Shown here in pieces: positions 34,896 to 44,133 of a stretch of 64,000 nucleotides of DNA; position 1 is the first letter of the stretch; each line of letters starts with the position of its first letter. A program made the position numbers and the translations under genes. Below the pieces are notes generated by a model that saw only the letters and a program-made list of their open reading frames with translations, made no database searches and was not told the DNA's origin. Location of the stretch: assembly GCA_020161455.1 (NCBI GenBank), contig JAIUNZ010000004.1, positions 234,986 to 298,985 on the forward strand. The letters are read 5' to 3'. This stretch comes from Bacteroidota bacterium (GTDB lineage Bacteria > Bacteroidota > Bacteroidia > Flavobacteriales > Flavobacteriaceae).

Positions 34896-35936
34896 TTATG
34901 ATTTATTTGCCAATTGACCACAAGCAGCATCAATATCTTTTCCTCTACTGCGTCGCACTTTTGCCACTATATTGTTTTTCTCCAATTCTTTTATATATAA
35001 ATTGATTGCATCATCAGAAGCTTGTTGAAATTCGCCATCATCAATTGGATTATATTCGATTAAATTTACTTTGCAAGGAACATATTTACAAAATTTCACC
35101 AAAGCATCAACCGCTTCTTTACTATCATTTATTCCTTTCCAAACCACATATTCGTAGGTAATTTTGCTTTTAGTTTTTTGGTACCAATATTCCAAACTTT
35201 CTCGTAAATCTTTTAATGGAAAATTTTGTGAAAAAGGCATTATCTTGGCTCTAACGTCATCAATTCCAGAATGTAGAGAAACTGCTAATTTGACTTTTAC
35301 ATCATCATCTGCCATTTTTCTTATCATTTTTGGGATTCCCGAAGTGGAAACTGTAATTCGTTTTGCCGACATTCCCAAACCTTCGTTAGATGTGATTTTG
35401 TCAATCGCTTTCATCACATTAGGATAATTCATCAAAGGCTCGCCCATTCCCATAAAAACAATGTTGGAAAGCGGACGATTGAAATACAAACGACTTTCTC
35501 TATCTATGGCAACTACTTGATCGTAGATTTCATCAGGATTTAAATTTCGCATTCGTTTTAACCGAGCAGTAGCACAAAAATTACAATCCAAACTACAACC
35601 TACTTGACTGGAAACGCAAGCTGTAGTTCTTGTTTTCGTTGGAATTAAAACACTTTCAACAATCAAATCATCGTGCAAGCGAACGGCATTTTTTACGGTT
35701 CCATCATCACTACGTTGAATAGTATCAACTTTGATATGATTTATAACGAAATTATTTTCTAACATGGTTCGTGTTTCTTTGGAAACATTGGTCATGTCTT
35801 CAAAACTATGTGACGCTTTGCTCCAAAGCCATTCATAAACCTGATTGCCACGAAATGCTTTATCACCATTGGCAACAAAAAAATCTCGCAACTGTTCTTT
35901 CGATAAACTTCGTATGTCTTTTTTCTCAATTTCCAT
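34896..35936 (-). CDS. rlmN: 23S rRNA/tRNA (adenine-2-C2)-methyltransferase
   Basis: This radical SAM enzyme methylates C2 of A2503 in 23S rRNA and A37 in several tRNAs, which sharpens translation accuracy. The 346-residue product has the iron-sulfur cluster motif CSLDCNFC (about residues 112-119). Just after it is ATARLKRMRNL, and FMGMGEPLMNYPNV is the GGE-like SAM contact. The C-terminal catalytic cysteine is near residue 339 in AACGQLAN. The N-terminal part (KEQLRDFFVANGDKAFRGNQ) is the usual HhH-like accessory domain. It is divergent from the O-methyltransferase gene, with about 60 bases between starts. Confidence 0.96.
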   Translation of the reverse strand: MEIEKKDIRSLSKEQLRDFFVANGDKAFRGNQVYEWLWSKASHSFEDMTNVSKETRTMLENNFVINHIKVDTIQRSDDGTVKNAVRLHDDLIVESVLIPTKTRTTACVSSQVGCSLDCNFCATARLKRMRNLNPDEIYDQVVAIDRESRLYFNRPLSNIVFMGMGEPLMNYPNVMKAIDKITSNEGLGMSAKRITVSTSGIPKMIRKMADDDVKVKLAVSLHSGIDDVRAKIMPFSQNFPLKDLRESLEYWYQKTKSKITYEYVVWKGINDSKEAVDALVKFCKYVPCKVNLIEYNPIDDGEFQQASDDAINLYIKELEKNNIVAKVRRSRGKDIDAACGQLANKS

Positions 35937-35996
35937 GGTGCAAATTTAGATTATTTTGATTACTTCTTAATTTGTATTTTTGTAAAAAATAAAATC

Positions 35997-36638
35997 ATGC
36001 ACTTTCTTTCCGACGAATTAGACCATTATGTTACTGTTCATTCGCAAGACGAACCAGAGTTGTTAGCACAATTAAACAAAGAAACCTTTCAAAAAATATT
36101 ACAGCCTCGAATGTTGAGCGGTCATTTTCAAGGTAGAGTTTTGAGCCTACTTTCAAAAATTATTAATCCAAAAACTGTTTTAGAAATAGGCACTTATACG
36201 GGTTATGCAACGCTTTGTATGGCGGAAGGTTTGGCCGAAAATGGAACTATTGACACTATTGATATTGAAGAAGAATTGGTCGATTTTCAACGAAAATATT
36301 TTGACAAAAGTTCTTGGGGAAATCAGATTACTCAGCATCTTGGTGACGCTTTGAAAATCATTCCCAATCTAAATAAAAAATACGATTTGGTTTTTATAGA
36401 TGCCGATAAAGAAAATTATATCAATTATTTTCATTTGATAGTTCCAATGATGAATAAAGGCGGTATTATTCTTTCGGATAATGTGCTTTGGAGCGGAAAA
36501 GTAATAGAAGAAGTGAAAGCAAATGACGTTACCACAAAAATTCTTTTAGAATACAACAAGCTTTTAAAAGAAGATTCAAGAGTAGAAACTGTTTTACTAC
36601 CAATTCGCGATGGTTTGACGGTTTCGAGAAAGTTGTAA
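35997..36638 (+). CDS. Class I SAM-dependent O-methyltransferase (COMT-like)
   Basis: The 213-residue product is a full-length member of the catechol/caffeoyl-CoA O-methyltransferase family. Motif I is VLEIGTYTGYATLCMAEGL (about residues 61-79). The SAM ribose-binding acid lies in IDTIDIEEELV. The metal-binding region reads YDLVFIDADKENYINYF and ILSDNVLWSGKV, with Asp and Asn ligands in the usual places. The natural substrate in bacteria is unknown. It is convergent with the PAP2 phosphatase gene. Confidence 0.93.
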   Translation: MHFLSDELDHYVTVHSQDEPELLAQLNKETFQKILQPRMLSGHFQGRVLSLLSKIINPKTVLEIGTYTGYATLCMAEGLAENGTIDTIDIEEELVDFQRKYFDKSSWGNQITQHLGDALKIIPNLNKKYDLVFIDADKENYINYFHLIVPMMNKGGIILSDNVLWSGKVIEEVKANDVTTKILLEYNKLLKEDSRVETVLLPIRDGLTVSRKL

Positions 36639-36647
36639 AATTTCGTG

Positions 36648-37205
36648 CTACGATTTATTTAAGACATATTTTTGATATAATTTAAAAAAAAGAAAACCAA
36701 AAGTAGCACCAAAAAAATAACCTGTTAAAATATCAGAAGGAAAGTGCAACCCTAAGTAAATTCTACTGTAAGCAAATATGAATGGAAAAAGAAATAGTAA
36801 ATAACTGTGTTTATAAAATTGTTTTAAAATCATAAATCCAAAAACTGTAGTTGCCATAGAATTGACAGCATGACCAGAAAAAAAACTGAACGAATTACTG
36901 GTTTTTACAATTCTAATCATTCCTTTTAATTCTTCAACATTACACGGGCGAAGTCGCTGAAAAGAGTTTTTAAAAAGATTGGCGGTTTGGTCGCAAATTA
37001 AAATTAAAATTGCAGTGAAAAGAATATAATACCCAAATTTTTTCCAGCCTAATTTCTTTTGTAGTAAATAAAATATGAAAAGAAAAAAAGGTGTCCAATA
37101 AATTTGTTTGGTAATCAAAAGCCATAAATTATCAAAGGTTTCCGAACCTAATCCATTTAGATAAATAAAAATTTTATGGTCTAAATCTATTAGTTTCTCC
37201 AACAT
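36648..37205 (-). CDS. PAP2-superfamily membrane phosphatase
   Basis: This integral membrane phosphatase probably acts on lipid phosphates such as undecaprenyl pyrophosphate or phosphatidic acid. The 185-residue product has five or six membrane helices and the three-part signature: C1 is KNSFQRLRPC (about residue 84), C2 is FSFFSGHAVNSM (catalytic His), and C3 is SRIYLGLHFPSDILTGYFFG (second His and Asp). The leading lysine-plus-arginine of C1 is conserved in spirit (K-x5/6-RP). It begins where the tatA stop ends (overlap at 37205), so the two are coupled. Confidence 0.92.
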   Translation of the reverse strand: MLEKLIDLDHKIFIYLNGLGSETFDNLWLLITKQIYWTPFFLFIFYLLQKKLGWKKFGYYILFTAILILICDQTANLFKNSFQRLRPCNVEELKGMIRIVKTSNSFSFFSGHAVNSMATTVFGFMILKQFYKHSYLLFLFPFIFAYSRIYLGLHFPSDILTGYFFGATFGFLFFKLYQKYVLNKS

Positions 37206-37528
37206 TATTTTTGACGTTTAATCGGTCCTGTCATTTCTTCAATGTCTTCAATTTCTTTTTGGAATTTTGTGATGCTGTTTGGGTCAATTCCTGCTTTTAC
37301 TTCATCAATTTCTTTTGTGAAAGACGTTGTCAATTCTTTCATAGACTTATCAAGACCATTTTCTTCGGCACTTTTTTGAATTTCACTTTTAATTTCGTTG
37401 GTTGCATTTTTTAATTGTGCCATAGCTTTTCCTAAAGTTCTAGCAATAGTTGGAATTTTATCCGAACCAAAAAGCATCAAAGCAATAAAAAGTATAAAAA
37501 ACAATTCGCCACCACCAATTCCGAACAT
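37205..37528 (-). CDS. TatA/TatB-family twin-arginine translocase subunit
   Basis: This is a subunit of the Tat pathway, which exports folded proteins. The 107-residue product has an N-terminal membrane helix (residues about 6-20, GGELFFILFIALMLFGSDKIP) and the amphipathic helix TIARTLGKAMAQLKNATNEI. A charged coiled-coil-like tail follows. The FGSDKIP junction and the length are compatible with TatB or with the longer TatA forms of Bacteroidota. No tatC lies nearby. It is upstream of and coupled to the PAP2 gene. Confidence 0.85.
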   Translation of the reverse strand: MFGIGGGELFFILFIALMLFGSDKIPTIARTLGKAMAQLKNATNEIKSEIQKSAEENGLDKSMKELTTSFTKEIDEVKAGIDPNSITKFQKEIEDIEEMTGPIKRQK

Positions 37529-37654
37529 ATATTAAAAATTAATTTTGAAGTGCAAATGTACAAAGATTTTTTAGCATATAAGACTTTAACCAAAAGCTTA
37601 ACCTATTTTTTTGATTTGTCAATTTTTGGTATAATTCTTATATATAAAAAAAGT

Positions 37655-38389
37655 TTATTTCTTAACTTTAAATTCTTGATATTCTTTATTTTTATCGATT
37701 AAGAAATTCATGATTTCAAAATTAGTTTTGGTGTTAAATTGTTCAAAATCATGTTCGCCTTTTTCACAATAATATAAAAATAACCGTATTTCTTCATCTT
37801 TCAGTTTTAAGGTTGTTTTATAAAAATCATAATCAATTTTTTTCATCACCAAATCGGTAAACAATATTTCTTGAGCTTGTTTTTCTTTCTTTTTCTTCTT
37901 AAATATTCGTCCAATGTCCTTGAAAATTCTAGCAAAATCAACTCCATTTTGAATTTCTCCAGTGTAGATATAAGGATTTTTCAATGATGATTTAGCATCG
38001 TTAGTATATTGGGTATCAATGATATTTCTATTGGTGTCAATGTTTGGTTTTATTTTAGTTCTAACCACAACTTCTTGAAGTTTGTTCATAAAAGCTTCTA
38101 AAGGAACAGTCAACATCCCTTTATCAATTTCGCGTTGTGTTATCAGTATTTTTTCAGGTAAAAAAGATAAACTTGAAAAAAACAAAGTATCGTTTTCTCT
38201 AACTTCAATTTCAAACGACCCATCATTATAAACAGTCGTTCCTTTCTGATTATTAATGTTAAAAATCACAACATTATCCACTTTTAAAGAATCATTTACT
38301 ACTTGACCTTTAAGGTTTTTGCGCATTATCGATTGTGAAAAACACATTTGCGTTAGACAAAAAACAATTAAATAATATTTTTTTTTCAT
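37655..38389 (-). CDS. Carboxypeptidase-regulatory-like secreted protein
   Basis: The 244-residue product has a signal peptide (YYLIVFCLTQMCFSQ). A carboxypeptidase-regulatory-like beta-sandwich spans about residues 25-110 (LKGQVVNDSLKVDNVVIFN ... TVYNDGSFEIEVRENDTLFFSSLSF). This is the module found at the N-terminus of TonB-dependent receptors, here without a barrel. The rest is charged, with helices rich in Lys and Glu (FKDIGRIFKKKKKEKQAQ). It lies 10 bases downstream of a clear paralogue, so the two are probably one operon. The function is unknown, presumably at the outer membrane or in the periplasm. Confidence 0.82.
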   Translation of the reverse strand: MKKKYYLIVFCLTQMCFSQSIMRKNLKGQVVNDSLKVDNVVIFNINNQKGTTVYNDGSFEIEVRENDTLFFSSLSFLPEKILITQREIDKGMLTVPLEAFMNKLQEVVVRTKIKPNIDTNRNIIDTQYTNDAKSSLKNPYIYTGEIQNGVDFARIFKDIGRIFKKKKKEKQAQEILFTDLVMKKIDYDFYKTTLKLKDEEIRLFLYYCEKGEHDFEQFNTKTNFEIMNFLIDKNKEYQEFKVKK

Positions 38390-38399
38390 GACATGTTAT

Positions 38400-39158
38400 T
38401 TATTCTTTTGGAACTGTTATTTTTATATATTTTGTAGCTATTTCTCCTAAATAAAACTGTAGTAAGCTTTTGTTATTTTCGGATGCAAGCTTCACTAATT
38501 TTTCATCATCAACAGCATAATAAAGAAATCCATCAATATTTTCTGCTGGAATTTTTAGTGTATTGGTAAAGTAATCTTCCTCAAAATAATTTTCAAGTTT
38601 CTTTTTTAACATCTCTTTCCTTTCAATTTCGAGTTCTTTTTTAAGCATCGCAGTTCTTCCTGAAATACTGTTCAACAAGCCATCCACGCTCATTCCTCCA
38701 AAAGGTATTAACAACGGGCTGTACCATTTAAATACTCCTGCGGCACTAAGTTTGCGTTCTGCTGGAGTATATTTTTTTGGAGCTTTTGGAAGAATACCTA
38801 AAGAAACTGCATTTATTTCTGGATATTCATTGACTTTAACTTCGTTTAATTCAAATACTTTTGGTTGTAATGTTACTGCAAAAAGTGTTTTTGAAATATC
38901 ATTTTTAGTCAATACAATATTTTTTGAAACTACCTGTAACCCCGAAAAATTTAATGTATCGCCTACTTTTGCAAAAAGAGAAAAATCACCTTTAAAATCA
39001 GTTGTTGTTGTCGATTCTGATCGTGAATTGAGGACTAAAATTTCATTTAATTCTTTAATTTCAGAAACTATTTTTCCTTTCAAAAAAACCAATTCATCAT
39101 TTTGAGCCAATGCAAAACAACTATACAATAAAGTTAAGCAAAGTAATTTAAACTTCAT
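38400..39158 (-). CDS. Carboxypeptidase-regulatory-like secreted protein, paralogue of its neighbour
   Basis: The 252-residue product has a signal peptide (LLCLTLLYSCFALAQ) and the same plan as the next gene. The sandwich domain reads LKGKIVSEIKELNEILVLN ... TTDFKGDFSLFAKVGDTLNFSGLQ, followed by VTLQPKVFELNEVKVNEYP. The second half contains AGVFKWYSPLLIPFGGMSVDGLLNSISG and a Lys/Glu-rich helix. The C-terminal parts share a D-x-FLYY(A/C) motif (DGFLYYAVDDE here, RLFLYYCEKGE there). The pair therefore looks like an old tandem duplication. Divergent from pepE. Confidence 0.82.
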   Translation of the reverse strand: MKFKLLCLTLLYSCFALAQNDELVFLKGKIVSEIKELNEILVLNSRSESTTTTDFKGDFSLFAKVGDTLNFSGLQVVSKNIVLTKNDISKTLFAVTLQPKVFELNEVKVNEYPEINAVSLGILPKAPKKYTPAERKLSAAGVFKWYSPLLIPFGGMSVDGLLNSISGRTAMLKKELEIERKEMLKKKLENYFEEDYFTNTLKIPAENIDGFLYYAVDDEKLVKLASENNKSLLQFYLGEIATKYIKITVPKE

Positions 39159-39217
39159 AATTGTTTGATTAATACTTTTTCAAAGATGTTTAAAAATCAT
39201 CAATTGTGCTTGTAATT

Positions 39218-39251
39218 TTTTGTTAAATAAAAAAGGAAAATGTTACTTTTG
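39218..39251 (+). promoter_or_regulatory. Promoter of pepE that fixes its start codon
   Basis: TTTTTG ending at 39222 is followed after 21 bases by TACTTTTG at 39244-39251. An upstream in-frame ATG at 39240 lies before this -7 box and so before the transcription start; translation must begin at ATG 39270. Confidence 0.72.
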
Positions 39252-39269
39252 GAGAAATACATCTTTTAT

Positions 39270-39980
39270 ATGAAGAAATTAATAATTGCAAGTACTTCTA
39301 CACTTCATGGCGGAAATTATTTAGAATATATTTTGCCCGAACTAAAAAAACATTTTTCAAATGTTTCAACACTACTTTTTATTCCCTATGCGCAACCAAG
39401 TGGAATTTCTTATGATGATTATACCAATATTGCTAAAAGAGCATTTGCAACAATTGATGTTAAAGTAAATGGAATTCATGAATTTGAAAACCCTACTGAA
39501 GCTATTGAAAATGCGGAAGGGATTTTTACTGGTGGTGGAAACACTTTTCTTTTGGTTACAAAACTTTTTGAAAACAAGGTTATTGATACATTAAAAAAAG
39601 TTGTTGAAAACGGTACGCCCTACCTTGGTTCAAGTGCAGGTAGTAATATTACAGGGTTAACCATGCAAACCACTAATGATATGCCTATTATTTATCCGCC
39701 TAGCTTTGAAACTTTAGGGTTTTTACCTTTCAATCTTAATCCTCATTATCTGGATCCAGATTTGCAAAGCAAACACATGGGAGAAACAAGAGAAACAAGA
39801 ATTAAAGAATATCATACGCTAAATTCAAGTCCGGTTCTAGGTTTGCGAGAAGGGAGTTGGCTCGAAGTAACTGGTAAAAAGATACTCTTAAAAGGAAACT
39901 TAACTGCTCGATGGTTTAGACAAAACGAAAAACCAATTGAGCTTAATCCAGAAACGGATTTATCTTTGCTAGAACATTAA
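39270..39980 (+). CDS. pepE: Dipeptidase E (peptidase family S51)
   Basis: This is a cytoplasmic serine dipeptidase that hydrolyses peptides beginning with aspartate. The product has 236 residues from MKKLIIASTSTLHGG, close to the family length. The catalytic serine lies in the nucleophile elbow GSSAGSNITG, and GGGNTFLLVTKL (the GGGN loop) and HYLDPDLQSKHMGETRETRI are conserved around the active site. The longer frame from 39240 is rejected on promoter evidence. It is a single-gene unit ended by a bidirectional terminator shared with the YebC gene. Confidence 0.93.
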   Translation: MKKLIIASTSTLHGGNYLEYILPELKKHFSNVSTLLFIPYAQPSGISYDDYTNIAKRAFATIDVKVNGIHEFENPTEAIENAEGIFTGGGNTFLLVTKLFENKVIDTLKKVVENGTPYLGSSAGSNITGLTMQTTNDMPIIYPPSFETLGFLPFNLNPHYLDPDLQSKHMGETRETRIKEYHTLNSSPVLGLREGSWLEVTGKKILLKGNLTARWFRQNEKPIELNPETDLSLLEH

Positions 39981-40013
39981 TTGTATTAAGTTTAGTTTTT
40001 AATCATCACTAAT

Positions 40014-40048
40014 TAAAAACGCCTAGAAATCTTTTCTAGGCGTTTTTT
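40014..40048. terminator. Bidirectional terminator between pepE and yebC
   Basis: AAAACGCCTAGAAA and TTTCTAGGCGTTTT form a long perfect stem around a short loop near 40030-40033, A-rich before and T-rich after. It serves the convergent pepE and YebC transcripts. Confidence 0.9.
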
Positions 40049-40067
40049 AGCATTTTTTGATTATTTA

Positions 40068-40781
40068 TTATTCTTTCATAGTATGATAAACATTCATCAC
40101 ATCATCATCTTCTTCAATTTTTTCTAACAGTTTTTCGACATCTGCAATTTCTTGTTCGGATTTTAATTCTTTGGTAATTTGTGGAATACGTTCAAATCCA
40201 GAAGATAATATTTCAATTCCACGGTTTTCTAATTCTTTTTGAATAGCACCAAAACTTTCAAATGGTGCATAAATTAATATGTCATCTTCATCAACAAAAA
40301 TTTCTTCTGCACCAAAATCAATGAATTCTAATTCCATTTCTTCAATATCAATTTCCCCTTTTGGAATTCTGAAATTACACGTATGGTCAAACATAAATTC
40401 AACTGAACCTTGCGTTCCCATCGTTCCATTACATTTATTAAAATAACTTCTAATATTTGCAACGGTTCTGTTATTGTTATCCGTTGCGGTTTCAATTAAA
40501 ATAGCGATACCGTGTGGAGCATAACCTTCAAATAATACTTCTTTATAGTTGGCAGTATCTTTATCAGTCGCTTTTTTGATGGCACGTTCTACGTTTTCTT
40601 TAGGCATGTTTGCCGATTTCGCATTTTGAATAACAGCTCTTAAACGCGAATTGGCTTCAGGATTTGGACCTCCTTCTTTCACAGCCATTACTATGTCTTT
40701 ACCTATACGTGTAAAAGTCTTGGCCATTGCTGCCCAACGCTTCATTTTTCTTCCTTTTCTAAATTCGAATGCTCTTCCCAT
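40068..40781 (-). CDS. YebC/PmpR-family regulator or translation factor
   Basis: This is a 237-residue member of the YebC family, proteins that bind DNA as regulators in some species and relieve ribosome stalling on proline-rich stretches in others. The N-terminus MGRAFEFRKGRKMKRWAAM is the standard family opening. VKEGGPNPEANSRLRAVI, AKSANMPKENVERAIKKA and HGIAILIETATDNNNRT then mark the three domains. The full length is present and no partner gene is adjacent; in other bacteria it often precedes ruvC. The symbol yebC is conventional, but I leave it blank because the role here is unsettled. Confidence 0.95.
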   Translation of the reverse strand: MGRAFEFRKGRKMKRWAAMAKTFTRIGKDIVMAVKEGGPNPEANSRLRAVIQNAKSANMPKENVERAIKKATDKDTANYKEVLFEGYAPHGIAILIETATDNNNRTVANIRSYFNKCNGTMGTQGSVEFMFDHTCNFRIPKGEIDIEEMELEFIDFGAEEIFVDEDDILIYAPFESFGAIQKELENRGIEILSSGFERIPQITKELKSEQEIADVEKLLEKIEEDDDVMNVYHTMKE

Positions 40782-40999
40782 TTCTTGTTTTTAATTTTTG
40801 CAAAATTATAATTATTATATGTATTTCAAATTGTTTTTTTCAACCAATGTAATTTTTTAAATTTTGAATTGGAAACTTATTTATTAATATACGACATTAC
40901 TTAAAGATTAAATTTAAAATTATTAGCTAAAATATTTGACGTATAATTATTTTGGATTAAAAAATAATATATTTTTACAAAAAACTTAACAAAATTTAT

Positions 41000-42922
41000 A
41001 TGAAAAAAATTTACTTTTTTATTTTGATTATTAGTTCAATAAACTCTCAATCTCAGGTTTTACTTTCTCAAAGTTTTGATACAGCTATTGGATGGACTTA
41101 TAATTCTGTTGTAAATGGTCAAACTGGCGCAACTGAGGCAGGTTGGATTAGACAAACTATAGGAACTAACCCTAATTGTTCGCCATATGTAGGCAATGGT
41201 ATGGCTTGTTTTATGTCGCACAATGTTTTAGGAAATACTATTGCAGGTCTTTATTCTCCTTCAATAACATTTTCTGGTCTTAATTACAGAGTTAGATTTA
41301 AAATGTTTAGAATAACAACAAATACAATCCTTAGCAATGAAATAAACGTTTATATAAATTCGACTAATAGTTTAACTGGTGCTACATTACTAGGTACTTT
41401 TAAGCCTTTTATTAATGAATCTCCAAGTGTTAATGAAAGTGGTTGGTATGATTGTTATGCAAATTTGCCAGCAGGAACAACAGGAAGTAAATATATAATT
41501 TTTAGAGGAAAAGCCAACGTTGGATTTGGAGATAATGTCTATATTGATGAAGTTTCTATAGAACAAACGCCTTTAGTTGATGCTAGTTTAGATACTTTTA
41601 ATATGTCATCAAATATACTCTCAGGTTCGAAAACAATTTCAGGAAAATTTAGTAATAGAGGTACAACAACAATTAATTCAATTAATATTAATTGGCAAGA
41701 AAATAATGGAACAATAAATACACAAACTCTAACTGGGTTAAATATTACAACAGGTCAAACCTATAATTATTCTCATTCAGTTAATTGGAATGCTGTTCCT
41801 CAACAGACTACTATGAGAGTTTGGTTGACAAATATTAACGGAGGTGTTCAAGATGGCTATTTACCAAACAATGAAATAATAAAACCAATTAATGTTTTTT
41901 ATGAGTATTTCCCACATAATATAGTTTATGAGGAAATTACAGGAACATGGTGTGGATACTGTCCTAAAGGAATTGTTGCACTTAAAGATATGCATCACTA
42001 CAATACAGATGGTTCTTTTATTGGCATAGCTGTTCACAAAGGACAAGGAAGTGATCCAATGAATTTTCCTGAATATGTTACTGGACTTACAGGTCTTTCG
42101 GATGCCGTGCCTACTGGAGTTTTTAATAGAAATAATCAATTGATTGTGTATCCTAATTATTCGGCAGTTAACCTATCCTATATTGATGAAAAGGCAAAAA
42201 AACCTGTAGCTAAAATTAATTTAAGTAATACAACATGGAATTCAGCTACTAGACAAATAACAGTTGATGCTCAGGTGCTATTTGCAATGAATTTATCAAA
42301 TTTAAATTATAGAGTTGCAGTAGTAGTTTTGGAGGATAATGTATCTGGAACAAGTTCTTCCTATAATCAGTTTAATTATTATTCCGGTAATACAGATGTC
42401 ACTGATTGGGAAGGAATTAATTGGAGAAATTTGCCAAGTCAAGTATCGTTCAACACTATGCGATATGATTATGTAGCTCGAGCATTGTTAGGAGGTTTTA
42501 ATGGTGTTTCAGGAGTTATTCCCAATAATGTTGTGTTTAACACTTCTTATAATCATACGTTTACACACACTTTGCCAACTACTCAAAATGTGAATAAAAT
42601 CAGTCTAGTTGCGCTCCTTTTAGATAATGCTACTGGCCAAATTGTCAATGCCTCTAAATTAGTTTCAGGAACATTAGCTTTGTCAGAATTTAATAATAAT
42701 TCAAGCAAAATTTATCCAAATCCATCATCAGGAATCGTCACTATTGAAAGTATAAATGAAAACAATACTCTGGAAGTTTATGATGTAATGGGGAAAAAGG
42801 TGTTTTCTAGTAATCTAGAACCTACATCTACAATAGACATTTCTTTTTTACAAAAAGGAATTTACATTCTGAAAATTAGTAATGAATATAGTAGTGAATC
42901 GCATAAACTGATTCTTAAATAA
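41000..42922 (+). CDS. T9SS-secreted protein with Omp28-like domain
   Basis: This is a 640-residue secreted or cell-surface protein. Its parts are a signal peptide (about residues 1-18, ending NSQSQ), an N-terminal beta-sandwich (about 25-195, lectin or MAM-like, with FGDNVYIDEVSIEQ at its end), and an immunoglobulin-like segment (about 200-295). An Omp28-like domain then opens with YEEITGTWCGYCPKGI near residue 310 and carries a thioredoxin-type CxxC. The type A sorting domain covers the last 70 residues (IYPNPSSGIVTIES, then LEVYDVMGKKVF and KGIYILKIS). The sorting domain should send it through the type IX system. Substrate or binding partner unknown. Confidence 0.88.
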   Translation: MKKIYFFILIISSINSQSQVLLSQSFDTAIGWTYNSVVNGQTGATEAGWIRQTIGTNPNCSPYVGNGMACFMSHNVLGNTIAGLYSPSITFSGLNYRVRFKMFRITTNTILSNEINVYINSTNSLTGATLLGTFKPFINESPSVNESGWYDCYANLPAGTTGSKYIIFRGKANVGFGDNVYIDEVSIEQTPLVDASLDTFNMSSNILSGSKTISGKFSNRGTTTINSININWQENNGTINTQTLTGLNITTGQTYNYSHSVNWNAVPQQTTMRVWLTNINGGVQDGYLPNNEIIKPINVFYEYFPHNIVYEEITGTWCGYCPKGIVALKDMHHYNTDGSFIGIAVHKGQGSDPMNFPEYVTGLTGLSDAVPTGVFNRNNQLIVYPNYSAVNLSYIDEKAKKPVAKINLSNTTWNSATRQITVDAQVLFAMNLSNLNYRVAVVVLEDNVSGTSSSYNQFNYYSGNTDVTDWEGINWRNLPSQVSFNTMRYDYVARALLGGFNGVSGVIPNNVVFNTSYNHTFTHTLPTTQNVNKISLVALLLDNATGQIVNASKLVSGTLALSEFNNNSSKIYPNPSSGIVTIESINENNTLEVYDVMGKKVFSSNLEPTSTIDISFLQKGIYILKISNEYSSESHKLILK

Positions 42923-42941
42923 TTTTTAATTATGAGCATAA

Positions 42942-42981
42942 AAAACACCAAACTTAAACGTATTATTAAGTTTGGTGTTTT
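42942..42981. terminator. Bidirectional terminator between the T9SS gene and gcvT
   Basis: AAACACCAAACTTAA (from 42943) pairs with TTAAGTTTGGTGTTT (to 42980), a stem of about 15 pairs with flanking A- and T-runs. It serves both convergent genes. Confidence 0.9.
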
Positions 42982-43000
42982 CAATTATAAAAGATAAAAA

Positions 43001-44083
43001 TTATTTCTTGTAAAAAGGCAATTTTACGACTTTAGCTTTAATGTCTTTATTTCTAATTTTAATATAAATTTCACTATCGACACCAGCAAATTCTGTTTTT
43101 ACGTAGCCCATTCCAATGGCAATTCCTAAAGATGGCGATTGTGTTCCAGAAGTTACGATACCAATATTGTTACCATCAGCATCAACTATTTCATAATCAT
43201 GACGAGGAATTCCTCTGTCGATTAATTCAAAACCAACTAACTTTCTTGTTACACCAGCTTCTTTTTGCTTCTTTAGGTTTTCAGAATTCACAAATTCTTT
43301 AGTAAATTTAGTAATCCAACCCAATCCAGCTTCTAGTGGAGAAGTAGTATCATTAATGTCATTTCCATACAAACAGAAACCCATTTCTAAACGCAAAGTA
43401 TCACGAGCTGCTAATCCTATTGGTTTAATTCCATAAGAAGCACCTGCTTCAAAAACTTTGTTCCAAACTTGTTCAACTTCTGAATTCTTGCAATATATTT
43501 CAAATCCGCCTGAACCAGTATATCCTGTTGCAGAAATGATTACATGTTCTATACCAGCAAAATCGGCTACTTCAAAATGATAGTATTTTATAGCTGATAA
43601 GTCAACAGAAGTTAAACTTTGCATAGCTTCAACTGCTTTTGGACCTTGGATTGCTAGTAAAGAATAATCTTCTGACAAATCACGCATTTCAACATCTAAA
43701 TCGTTGTGCGAAGAAATCCAATTCCAATCTTTTTCAATGTTTGAGGCATTAACTACCAATAAATATTGATGCTCTTTTATTCTATATATAATTAAATCAT
43801 CAACAATGCCACCATCATTATTTGGTAAACACGAATATTGGGCACGACCAATTTCAAGAACAGAAGCATCGTTAGACGTAACTTTTTGGATTAATGCCAA
43901 AGCATTTTCACCCGATAAAAGAAATTCGCCCATGTGTGATACGTCAAAAACGCCTACACCATTACGTACGGTTTCATGTTCAATATTCACACCTTCATAT
44001 TGAACAGGCATGTTATAGCCTGCAAATGGAACTAATTTTGCACCTAATTGTTCGTGAACATGTGTTAAAGCAGTATTTTTCAT
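43001..44083 (-). CDS. gcvT: Glycine cleavage system aminomethyltransferase (T protein)
   Basis: This protein moves the methylene group of glycine from the lipoylated H protein to tetrahydrofolate, releasing ammonia. The 360-residue length is standard. Visible signatures are [32 protein letters not shown] (folate-contacting Asp), the [12 protein letters not shown] loop, and [20 protein letters not shown] in the second domain. H and P proteins are not in the window. It is downstream of the fumarylacetoacetase gene with a 50-base gap, too short to hold a glycine riboswitch. It works with glyA, the next gene but one, in one-carbon metabolism. Confidence 0.96.
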   Translation of the reverse strand: MKNTALTHVHEQLGAKLVPFAGYNMPVQYEGVNIEHETVRNGVGVFDVSHMGEFLLSGENALALIQKVTSNDASVLEIGRAQYSCLPNNDGGIVDDLIIYRIKEHQYLLVVNASNIEKDWNWISSHNDLDVEMRDLSEDYSLLAIQGPKAVEAMQSLTSVDLSAIKYYHFEVADFAGIEHVIISATGYTGSGGFEIYCKNSEVEQVWNKVFEAGASYGIKPIGLAARDTLRLEMGFCLYGNDINDTTSPLEAGLGWITKFTKEFVNSENLKKQKEAGVTRKLVGFELIDRGIPRHDYEIVDADGNNIGIVTSGTQSPSLGIAIGMGYVKTEFAGVDSEIYIKIRNKDIKAKVVKLPFYKK

Positions 44084-44133
44084 TTTATTGTAATATAGTT
44101 TTTGTATTTGATAAGGCTTTTTTAATTAAATAT

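Noticed and set aside
39240-39269. ATG 39240 as the start of pepE
   Set aside because: It precedes the promoter -7 box, and the extra ten residues do not resemble the family N-terminus.
44084-44133. Glycine riboswitch upstream of gcvT
   Set aside because: Only 50 bases separate gcvT from the upstream gene, too short for the known glycine aptamers, and no matching structure is seen.
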